Assembly (NCBI GenBank): GCA_026991065.1
Contig: JALXCG010000316.1
Location: 1 to 6,515, forward strand
DNA from: JALXCG01 sp026991065 [NCBI: Gemmatimonadota bacterium]
GTDB taxonomy: Bacteria > GCA-2686955
Reading direction: 5' to 3'
DNA: 6,515 nucleotides
Of the stretch, positions 1 through 6,128 are shown piece by piece. Within the stretch, counting starts at the first letter, position 1, and each line of letters starts with the position of its first letter. A program made the position numbers and the translations under genes. The notes under the pieces are model-generated. The model saw nothing but the letters and a program-made list of their open reading frames with translations, made no database searches and had not been told where the DNA came from.

Positions 1-55
1 GGCGCGGGGGGCGCGAGCGGCGCGGCGGCAACAGGCTCCTGCTAGCTACACTTCC

Positions 56-72
56 GGGTCAATGTTTGACCC
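56..72. repeat. Perfect 7-bp inverted repeat, operator-like
   Basis: GGGTCAA (56-62) and TTGACCC (66-72) are exact reverse complements separated by TGT. The short spacer and dyad shape fit a binding site for a dimeric regulator, or a small hairpin. No known operator is assigned. It lies about 300 bases before the next gene, so it may instead belong to an upstream gene outside the window. The half-site with one more T, TTTGACCC, recurs at 4317-4324. Confidence 0.5.
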
Positions 73-119
73 TGGGCGCGGTCGGTCACTGACGGCTGCG
101 CCCATTGTGCGCAGTTCAG

Positions 120-265
120 GGCCGTTGGTTTTGTCTTCGCGCCGCCCCGGGCCGGACAGGCGTTTTGCCCCTGCAGTATAAGACGGCGCAACAAACCATG
201 CTGCAACGCCTTGCGGCAGAACCGGCGCGCCTGCGCCTTGCCGTATAACAACTACACCAACGGCC
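120..265. repeat. 10-bp inverted repeat enclosing 126 bases
   Basis: GGCCGTTGGT (120-129) and ACCAACGGCC (256-265) are perfect reverse complements. The enclosed segment carries further short complementary stretches and two TATAA hexamers. It could be the closing stem of a structured RNA, a pair of regulator sites or chance. No known RNA family is recognised. Confidence 0.4.
153..182 (+). promoter_or_regulatory. Weak candidate promoter for the lyase-like gene
   Basis: CGGACA (153-158) matches four of six bases of the sigma-70 -35 consensus. TATAAG (177-182) matches five of six of the -10 consensus, with an 18-base spacer. It would leave a leader of roughly 180 bases before the GTG start at 370. 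The organism's sigma-factor preferences are unknown, so this is only a candidate. Confidence 0.2.
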
Positions 266-356
266 TGGAAATTGCATTCCGGGCATGTTCGTTGCTGTCT
301 CCGCGCCGCGAACATCGCCGCACCCAAGGGGGGTGATCAGGCGACCAAACCCTGGC

Positions 357-361
357 AGGAG
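357..361 (+). promoter_or_regulatory. Ribosome binding site supporting the GTG start at 370
   Basis: AGGAG lies 8 bases before GTG 370, an ideal spacing. The in-frame ATG at 439 has no comparable purine-rich motif and would remove the arginine-rich n-region of the signal peptide. The GTG start is therefore preferred. Confidence 0.75.
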
Positions 362-369
362 ACAGTTAC

Positions 370-3300
370 GTGAGCATTGGATACCCACCCCGGCGCGAGG
401 CGCGACTTGTTGCGCGCGTCCTCCATGGAATCGTCACAATGGCCATCTGCGCGGCGGTTGTTCTGGGCCTGGTCCGGCCCCGGGCCGCCCGGGCATTTTC
501 GCCCGGCAGCGAGTGCGCCAGCATTGGCGACGGCCAGACGATCGATCAGACGCTGCTCCACGAGCACTGGAGCGAGCGCCCCTATCTTTATGAGTTCATC
601 GAATACGCAGATGGCAGCACGCAGTTGGACCACCTGCGGGAACTGGTGCTGGAGCAGCCGCAAGAGCCGTGGGCATCGTGGTTCAGCACCATCCGCGCGG
701 AAGTGGATCGGTATGTCGACAACGGTGACGAGGTGGAACTCCTCACCACCATCGACTTGGCCCGCGTCGCCAAGCGCGCCGGCTTTCTCTACCGCTTTTT
801 CGACCTCGCCGGTGATCCGCAGGCCGCGGGGGAGTATGCGGGCGTTGTCGATCTCTGTTTCGACGCGAGTGGCTTTCGCTGCGACACGCAGAGCTGGACC
901 GGCGATGACCACTACCTGGTGCGTTCCCGGGCGCTGCTGAATTTCGCTCTCGCCTACGATTTCACCCGCGCCCATTGGTACGGTCCCGGCGGCGATCTCG
1001 ATTTTGCCGACCGGGTTGTCGGGCACCTCTTCACGCAGGCGCAGGATTTCTATATTGAGGGCTTGTGCAACGGTGTCTGCTGCGGATTTGACTGCCAAGA
1101 CTGCACCTTCATCGACATCGAAGACAACAACTGGACCCTCATTCCGTTCTCCGCGATCGGCACGACGATGCTCGCCATCGCCGGCGCCGACTGCAGCGAC
1201 TGCGACAATGGTCCCTGGACCTGCCTGCATGGCGACGCGATCAACTATGAGAAGATGGTGGAGCGCTCGCGCAATGAGATTCGCGAGGCGTTGGAGTTCC
1301 AGATCACCCGCAACGAGTGGGAGAGCGGTTCGATCGGGCTGCTGGGATGGGCGGAAGGCAGCAACTACTACAGCTACTCCTGCTCGGCGTTTCTTCCCTA
1401 TCAGGTCGCGTTCAAGACTGCGGCGAAGACGATCAACGGGTTCCTGCCGCAGGAGCTTCCTGAATCCTCATTGATCTTCGACGATCCGGTGCTGGCCAAC
1501 GATTTCTACTACACCGTGCTCTTCAGCGTGCTCTCGCAGAGCGCCGGGGGTGAGCGCCCCAATGTCGATGACAGCCACCACCATGGGTTCGCTTCCGGCT
1601 ATCTCTCCGGTATCTATCGGGAGATTCACGAAGGAGCGATCGCGGCCCGGCTGGGGGCGCGTGACTACCAGGGCGTGCCGAGCTATCTCTTGCTGGACTG
1701 GGATGCGCGCAAGCAAGACGAGTTGGGATTCAGCGGCGCTGCCGTGGATCTGCTCATGCTCTTTCGCGACAACCGGGCCGACTACGAGCGGGAAACCGGG
1801 CTGAGCGCCGAAGAGTTTTCGCCGCCCGCGCAGCGAGCCGTCTTCGCCGGCCATGCCGGGGCCGGCATCATGCGCAGCGGCTGGGGCGATGACGATCTCT
1901 CCATGTATGTGGTCACCGAGCGGGGCATGGACTTCGACTGGAAGCCCTTCACCGGCTTCCGGGATCGGCACGAACAGGATGACGACCTGGGGCTGGTCGC
2001 CAGGGCCTACGGTGAACCCATGCTCATCGACGGCGGCTATGGCAGCTTCAGTTGTCGCGATCAGGTCAGCGGTCGCGATCACCACAGTGTGACCATGCTG
2101 GAGTTGGAACGGGGCTACTACATGGGCGAAGCGATCACTTCGGCCGACTTGCTCTGCGTGCTGGGAAGCGGGCATTTCGACGGCGAGAGGTCCGGCAGCT
2201 CCCTGGCCTGGGCCCGCGTCTGGGTGGGCGATCACGGCGCCCCCAACTGGCGCCAGGAGGAGCGCTGCGTGTGGATGATCGATGATCGCTTCTGGGTCAT
2301 CGCCGATCGGATCTTCCCAAAGGGCGGCAGCGTGCTCCAACCGGTTTACGCCAACATTCTTCACGGTCCCACATTGGAGCATGAGCCGCAGGATTCACTC
2401 TTCAACCGCGGTGTCTGGCAGAGTGGGGCGGCGAGCGTGGGGATGTACAGCTGCATCGGGCTGAATGCGCATGCGCTGGAGACCACTCGCGACCTCTACA
2501 AGCACGAAGAGGTGGAAGGCTGCTCTTTCGCCGAGCACTATGCATCGGTGTTGCGCTTTCGTCTGGAGCAACTGGACCGCTCCGCGGTGCTCTGGTCGCT
2601 GGTCTACCCGATGGCGGCCGGGCAGCCGGCGCCGCGGGCCATCGACTCCTACGAAAGCGCCAATCTTCTGGGCATGCACATCTCCGATGCCCAGGAGGAG
2701 CAGGCGGTCGAGTATCTGATCGAGTACCGAACCGAAGCCGAGGAGACTCCGGCCGGAGAGGGTGGAATCGTGGGCGGCGATTCGCAATACGCGGTTTCCA
2801 AGCTGGGGCCGGACGGATCCCTGCGCTATTTCCTCGCCGGCAACGCCACCTTCTACACGTTCAACGGAGAAACACTTTTCGACGCCGGAGAGAATCAGCG
2901 GGTCGGGTTCTACCTGGACCAGTCCCAAAGCGATGTGTGGTATGCCGGTCTTCAGGGGCTGCAGGCCGGCGCGATCTACAAGGTGGCGGCTCCCGGTCGG
3001 CCCCTGGAGGTTACGGCGCTGGAGGTCTCGGTCGAAGAGACCCGCGACATCAGCGACGAGTTGCAGTGGAGCTGGCCACAGCCCGGAGAACTGGAACTCT
3101 CACTGCCGCGCGAACTGCCCGAAGGCAGCTACCTGGCATTGAAAATCGTCGGAACAACGGTGCTGCGGGTTCCGGCGGACTATCCCACCATCCAGGCGGC
3201 GCTCGATGCAGCCCACCCGGGCATGTGCGTGGAGGTCGCCCCCGGAACCTACCGGGAGCATGATCTCGATTTCGGCGGCAAGGCGATCACCCTGCGAAGC

Positions 3301-4197
3301 CAAGACCCGGAAGACCCCGATGTTGTTGCCGCGACGAGGCTGAGCGCCGAAGGTGCCGGCACGGTCATCCTCTTCGATGATGCAGAGCGGCGCGAAGCCT
3401 TGGTGGATGGCCTGACGATTCGAGGCGGCAAGGGCGAAGGCTGGCCAGTACAGATGGGAGGCGGAATCACCCTGCGCGCCGACGCGTCGCCAACAATCCG
3501 CCGCTGCGTGATCGAGAACAACGGCGCGGTTTGCGATCGCCCGGAGTGCGTGGATTTCATCGAAGAGCCCGACTACCGTGGATTGGGTGGCGGCATTCGC
3601 GGTGATTACGCGAGTCCGCTTTTCGATTCCTGCATCATCCGCAACAACCTGGCCAATCGTGGCGGCGGTGCCTATTTTCTTGGCGGTTCTCCACTCTTCG
3701 TGAACTGCCTGATTGTCGACAATGATCTGGCGGTCGACACCATCTACGATGGCCAGGGCGGTGCCGTTTTCGCGAGTGAATCGCAGCTGGTATTCCGCTC
3801 CTGCACCGTGGCCAACAACAATCCGGGGGATGAGAACGCCGGGCTCTATCTGCGCGGTGGCCAGTGCGATCTCCTCAACTCCGTGGTCTGGGCCAACGGC
3901 GCGGATGACCTGTTCGTCGAATATGGCGATATCTTCATTGACCACTGCGACATCGGTGGGCCGTGGGAAGGCGCCGGCGTGATCCATGCCGCGCCGCTCT
4001 TCGCCGCACCCGAAGTGGGTGACTACCACCTGCGCGCCTGCTCCCCCTGCATCGACACAGCCGCCTCCGAGCCCATCGAGGCATACGATTTCGAGGGCGA
4101 TTCACGTCCGTGGGGGGCTGGTCCGGATATCGGCGCGGATGAGGCCAGAAGTCGCTGCATCCATGTGGACAAGACCCGTGCACAAGCCACACGCTAG
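370..4197 (+). CDS. Exported heparinase II/III-like protein with C-terminal parallel beta-helix (choice-of-anchor Q type)
   Basis: 1275 residues. A signal peptide is clear: Arg-rich start, hydrophobic stretch at about 18-35, likely cleavage after ARA (42). Residues about 55-480 look like the helical toroid of heparinase II/III-type polysaccharide lyases, with NNW at 253-255, GWAEG at 326-330 followed by a Tyr-rich stretch, and DSHHHG at 401-406. Residues about 488-900 fit the beta-sandwich of that family: MRSGWG at 501-506, H534, LIDGGYGSF at 552-560 and HHSV at 571-574. H534, D554 and H571 or H572 are candidate metal or active-site residues by family analogy. Residues 931-1260 form a right-handed beta-helix: VPADYPTIQAAL, DFGGKAITLRS, repeated GGG turns, then SPCIDT and DIGADE at 1253-1258, typical of choice-of-anchor Q proteins. 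Such folds usually bind or cleave acidic polysaccharides; the substrate is not readable here. Eight Cys cluster at 233-285. No dockerin, PEP-CTERM or type IX sorting tail is seen. The gene is certain; enzymatic activity is inferred. Confidence 0.88.
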   Translation: MSIGYPPRREARLVARVLHGIVTMAICAAVVLGLVRPRAARAFSPGSECASIGDGQTIDQTLLHEHWSERPYLYEFIEYADGSTQLDHLRELVLEQPQEPWASWFSTIRAEVDRYVDNGDEVELLTTIDLARVAKRAGFLYRFFDLAGDPQAAGEYAGVVDLCFDASGFRCDTQSWTGDDHYLVRSRALLNFALAYDFTRAHWYGPGGDLDFADRVVGHLFTQAQDFYIEGLCNGVCCGFDCQDCTFIDIEDNNWTLIPFSAIGTTMLAIAGADCSDCDNGPWTCLHGDAINYEKMVERSRNEIREALEFQITRNEWESGSIGLLGWAEGSNYYSYSCSAFLPYQVAFKTAAKTINGFLPQELPESSLIFDDPVLANDFYYTVLFSVLSQSAGGERPNVDDSHHHGFASGYLSGIYREIHEGAIAARLGARDYQGVPSYLLLDWDARKQDELGFSGAAVDLLMLFRDNRADYERETGLSAEEFSPPAQRAVFAGHAGAGIMRSGWGDDDLSMYVVTERGMDFDWKPFTGFRDRHEQDDDLGLVARAYGEPMLIDGGYGSFSCRDQVSGRDHHSVTMLELERGYYMGEAITSADLLCVLGSGHFDGERSGSSLAWARVWVGDHGAPNWRQEERCVWMIDDRFWVIADRIFPKGGSVLQPVYANILHGPTLEHEPQDSLFNRGVWQSGAASVGMYSCIGLNAHALETTRDLYKHEEVEGCSFAEHYASVLRFRLEQLDRSAVLWSLVYPMAAGQPAPRAIDSYESANLLGMHISDAQEEQAVEYLIEYRTEAEETPAGEGGIVGGDSQYAVSKLGPDGSLRYFLAGNATFYTFNGETLFDAGENQRVGFYLDQSQSDVWYAGLQGLQAGAIYKVAAPGRPLEVTALEVSVEETRDISDELQWSWPQPGELELSLPRELPEGSYLALKIVGTTVLRVPADYPTIQAALDAAHPGMCVEVAPGTYREHDLDFGGKAITLRSQDPEDPDVVAATRLSAEGAGTVILFDDAERREALVDGLTIRGGKGEGWPVQMGGGITLRADASPTIRRCVIENNGAVCDRPECVDFIEEPDYRGLGGGIRGDYASPLFDSCIIRNNLANRGGGAYFLGGSPLFVNCLIVDNDLAVDTIYDGQGGAVFASESQLVFRSCTVANNNPGDENAGLYLRGGQCDLLNSVVWANGADDLFVEYGDIFIDHCDIGGPWEGAGVIHAAPLFAAPEVGDYHLRACSPCIDTAASEPIEAYDFEGDSRPWGAGPDIGADEARSRCIHVDKTRAQATR

Positions 4198-4270
4198 CGG
4201 CAGGTATGACCATATATCAGTATAACTGAACACATTCATTCGTGTCTTCGAAATGGATCCTTCGTTTCAC

Positions 4271-4297
4271 TTGAATATCGAAAGGAGATTGTATAGC
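4271..4297 (+). promoter_or_regulatory. Candidate promoter of the PorV-like gene
   Basis: TTGAAT (4271-4276) and TATAGC (4292-4297) each match four of six sigma-70 consensus bases, with a short 15-base spacer, in the most AT-rich part of the gap. Transcription from here would produce a leader of about 345 bases containing all the hairpins noted before the ATG at 4651. Both the spacer and the matches are imperfect. Confidence 0.25.
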
Positions 4298-4579
4298 TTG
4301 CGCACAAGAGAACACATTTGACCCGTGCCGCAAGGAGGGGCCGGGCTTCCGGTGATCCCATTCCGCACGAGACGACGGAGTCGGAGCAGGGATTCCGCCG
4401 GCCCCCATTGCGGCACCAGGAGTCTGTCGCACATTGGCTTTCGAGCCCCGTGTTCGGGCCTGCTTCGAGATCAAGGCGCTGAGTCCGCGGGAAGGCTGGT
4501 TGCCTTTCAAGGACTTGGCAACGCAGAGATCGGAGCAGGGACGGATGCGGAGCGACGTGAAGACAATGCGCGACAGACT

Positions 4580-4612
4580 CCGAGCCCCGGTGCGACTCCG
4601 TCCGGGGCTCGG
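4580..4612 (+). repeat. Perfect 11-bp stem-loop just before the PorV-like gene
   Basis: CCGAGCCCCGG (4580-4590) pairs exactly with CCGGGGCTCGG (4602-4612) around an 11-base loop. It ends 38 bases before the start codon and leaves the ribosome binding site free. No T-run follows, so it is not a canonical intrinsic terminator. A 5' leader hairpin affecting mRNA stability or translation, a U-less terminator, or a protein-binding dyad are all possible. Confidence 0.6.
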
Positions 4613-4650
4613 TTCGGTAGATCGAAACCTCCCCCATCCAAGGAAAACCC

Positions 4651-5772
4651 ATGAAAAAAGACAACTTGGCCGCCTTGGGCGGTGTTTTCGCCGGCGCCGT
4701 ACTTCTTCTGGCCGGCTCGGCCTCCGCCACGCTCGCATTCGATCCCGGCGAACTGCTGCTGGCTCCCGGGCCAAGCGCTGTTGCGCAAGCACTCGGTGGA
4801 GATGCCGTGGCACTCTCATCCGCGCCCTATGCAGCCATCTACAACCCGGCCAGGATGGGGAGCGCGAAGAGTTTTGGCGTGGGCGCCACAGTCGGAACCC
4901 GCGAGTTCTTCGGTGATGACCACGATGCCTACTTTGTTTCCGCAACCGCCCCTGTCGCTGAGTTCGGGGCTCTGGGTATCTCTTACTACAATGTCAAGAG
5001 ATCCGACTCTTTGACCGAAACCACGCCCGAGCACCCCGAGGGCGGCATCCAGTATCGCCCGCGCACCGCGGAACTGGCGTTGACCGTGGCCAGTTCCGCC
5101 TGGCGCGGTCTGAATGTCGGCGGGCAACTGGCGCGCATTCAACGCGAAGATTTCGGCCCCGGCGACGAGAGCGACGACTCGGCCTGGATGCTGGACCTGG
5201 GGCTGGCGGGGTCGTGGAGCGTGCCGGCTCTCTTCGGGGGCCGCGTGCACAGCGGGCTGGCGCTCTTCAATGTTACGGGGTCGGATTTCGACCCTCTGAG
5301 TGCGGCGGAACTCGCGGCAACACCGCTGCTGGCAGGCAGTAAGGAGTTGCCGCGCACCCTCCAGGTTGGTGCCGCCTATGAGGTCGATTTCGGCCCCAGC
5401 CGCGCGCAAGACGCTGCGGCGCCGCTCACAGCCACACTGTCGGCCCAGTACCGCGATGTTCTGAATCAGCGTTATCGCTCCCGGGCACAGGCCGGAGTGG
5501 AGCTTGAAGTGTTTCAGATTCTGGCGTTGCGAGCCGGCTACTACCGGGAAACGTCCGATGATCACATCGATCCGGCACGCTACCGCGACCATCTCTCCGA
5601 TTTCACATTCGGCGCCGGTGTTCGGGTGCCGGTGGAACGCTGGTTGAAAGGAGCCGATCGGTTCGAGCTTCACCTCGATTACTCAGATTTCTCGGCGCAG
5701 ACTGTGATCGATGCTCCCCAGGCGGAGGACAACAACCGAGCCTTCTCGGCAACGCTCTCCTATCAACCGTGA
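4651..5772 (+). CDS. PorV/PorQ-like (UPF0164) outer-membrane beta-barrel protein
   Basis: 373 residues. The start is set by AAGGAA (4640-4645) five bases before ATG. MKK, a hydrophobic stretch to about residue 22 and ASA at 24-26 form a Sec signal peptide (cleavage after 26, or after LA at 29). The conserved N-terminal block of the family is present: AQALGGDAVAL (45-55) then AAIYNPARMG (61-70), matching the usual small-residue turn plus a YWNPAGL-type motif. The rest alternates hydrophobic and polar residues as in transmembrane strands. Near the end come LALRAGYYRE (291-300), FTFGAGVRV (318-326) and FELHLDYSDFS (338-348), like the last strands of PorV-type proteins. The protein ends in SYQP rather than the usual terminal aromatic residue. 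PorV itself is the outer-membrane shuttle of type IX secretion in Bacteroidota, but this broad family occurs without that system, and no other component is seen here. A FadL-like transport barrel is an alternative. Family assignment is likely; role unknown. Confidence 0.82.
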   Translation: MKKDNLAALGGVFAGAVLLLAGSASATLAFDPGELLLAPGPSAVAQALGGDAVALSSAPYAAIYNPARMGSAKSFGVGATVGTREFFGDDHDAYFVSATAPVAEFGALGISYYNVKRSDSLTETTPEHPEGGIQYRPRTAELALTVASSAWRGLNVGGQLARIQREDFGPGDESDDSAWMLDLGLAGSWSVPALFGGRVHSGLALFNVTGSDFDPLSAAELAATPLLAGSKELPRTLQVGAAYEVDFGPSRAQDAAAPLTATLSAQYRDVLNQRYRSRAQAGVELEVFQILALRAGYYRETSDDHIDPARYRDHLSDFTFGAGVRVPVERWLKGADRFELHLDYSDFSAQTVIDAPQAEDNNRAFSATLSYQP

Positions 5773-5924
5773 CCTGAACCTCGATCCGCCATCAGGCTCC
5801 CAGCCGGTCGCGGGTCCGACTCCTTGCGGCGCACTGAGATATTTTCATTGCCATTCCCACGCCGCCCGGTGTCCGGCAAGGGACCGCGAAGGGGCGAACT
5901 TTACAGACAAATAGGTTTCCTGGC

Positions 5925-5977
5925 GACTGCCGTTGCGCGTGTGGTGAGCGCGGCCCGGCCGCGCTGCAACGGCAGTC
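5925..5977. repeat. Compound inverted repeat: 12-bp outer stem with nested 8- to 9-bp GC-rich stem
   Basis: GACTGCCGTTGC (5925-5936) pairs exactly with GCAACGGCAGTC (5966-5977). Nested inside, AGCGCGGCC (5947-5955) and GGCCGCGCT (5957-5965) are also exact reverse complements, and the inner stem abuts the right outer arm. The left side therefore has a 10-base bulge (5937-5946). The predicted RNA would be very stable. It sits about 150 bases after the PorV-like stop and about 150 before the DUF362 start. No U-tract follows, so a U-less terminator, a leader element or a mobile or regulatory dyad are all open. Confidence 0.65.
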
Positions 5978-5997
5978 CGGGGAAACACCCGAAGTCG

Positions 5998-6007
5998 GCA
6001 CCGGTGC
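5998..6007. repeat. Perfect 10-base palindrome
   Basis: GCACCGGTGC equals its own reverse complement and lies about 120 bases before the DUF362 start codon. It could be a regulator half-site pair; in GC-rich DNA a palindrome of this size may also be chance. Confidence 0.3.
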
Positions 6008-6128
6008 TCTTGGGAACGCGGCAGCGCGTCACCCGCAGCAATCGTGGTTGCGCATTCCGAAGGGCGTGGTTAGCTTGAAAGGGTCTTGCCACTGATCATC
6101 GTGTGCCCACAGCCGGGGAGAAGTGTCC

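Larger units (their letters stand above)
1..369. other. Intergenic region without a convincing gene
   Basis: No frame here shows a recognisable protein on either strand. The first 45 bases are open in frame 1 and end in TAG (43-45), giving a Gly/Ala-rich tail of 14 codons. This could be the 3' end of an upstream gene cut by the window edge, but low complexity makes it impossible to support. The rest is noncoding and holds a 7-bp inverted repeat (56-72), a 10-bp long-range inverted repeat (120-129 with 256-265), two TATAA-like hexamers (177-182 and 244-249) and the ribosome binding site of the next gene. I see no tRNA, no CRISPR repeat and no U-tract terminator. Confidence 0.6.
4198..4650 (+). 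other. 453-base hairpin-rich intergenic leader upstream of the PorV-like gene
   Basis: The first 120 bases are clearly more AT-rich than the surrounding DNA and contain promoter-like hexamers. The remainder is GC-rich and dense in inverted repeats: an imperfect hairpin at 4441-4468 with a TGTT loop, a 7-bp stem (one G-U pair) at 4490-4508 with a TGGTT loop, a competing 6-bp stem at 4499-4522, and a perfect 11-bp stem at 4580-4612. A 12-base direct repeat, TCGGAGCAGGGA, occurs at 4381-4392 and 4530-4541. No canonical U-tract terminator follows the upstream gene. A GTG-started frame (4325-4654) spans the region but looks non-coding. No known riboswitch is recognised. Confidence 0.55.
5773..6128. 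other. 356-base intergenic region without a gene
   Basis: No frame shows codon bias or a recognisable product. It contains a bulged hairpin at 5867-5886 (CGGTGTCC with GGGACCG, loop GGCAA) about 95 bases after the preceding stop, the compound inverted repeat at 5925-5977, and a perfect 10-base palindrome, GCACCGGTGC, at 5998-6007. None is followed by a T-run. No convincing -35/-10 pair is found; TTGAAA (6075-6080) lacks a partner at the right distance. The ribosome binding site of the next gene, GGGGAG (6115-6120), closes the region. Confidence 0.6.

Noticed and set aside
1-45. Possible 3' end of an upstream gene (frame 1, stop at 43-45)
   Set aside because: Only 14 Gly/Ala-rich codons are visible and other frames are also open, so coding cannot be supported.
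337-1230. Long minus-strand open frame opposite the start of the lyase-like gene
   Set aside because: It is antisense to a strongly supported coding frame, shows no recognisable domain, and is expected in GC-rich DNA.
1468-2382. Minus-strand open frame of about 300 codons
   Set aside because: It lies inside the heparinase-like coding region, and its translation is low in structure and without family motifs.
3100-4029. Minus-strand open frame of about 300 codons
   Set aside because: It is a shadow of the beta-helix region; the forward strand carries the recognisable repeats.
4217-4229. TCAGT-ATA-ACTGA as a terminator after the lyase-like gene
   Set aside because: The stem is only 5 bp, AT-rich and without a T-run.
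4434-4916. Forward open frame overlapping the 5' half of the PorV-like gene
   Set aside because: It is Arg-rich with no domain, and is out of frame with the well-supported gene that starts at 4651.
4816-5673. Minus-strand open frame of 285 codons
   Set aside because: It is a shadow of the PorV-like gene, whose signal peptide and strand pattern are on the + strand.
4651-5772. Evidence for a type IX secretion locus
   Set aside because: PorV-like barrels are found without type IX secretion. No other component is present, and the large exported protein lacks a type IX C-terminal sorting domain.
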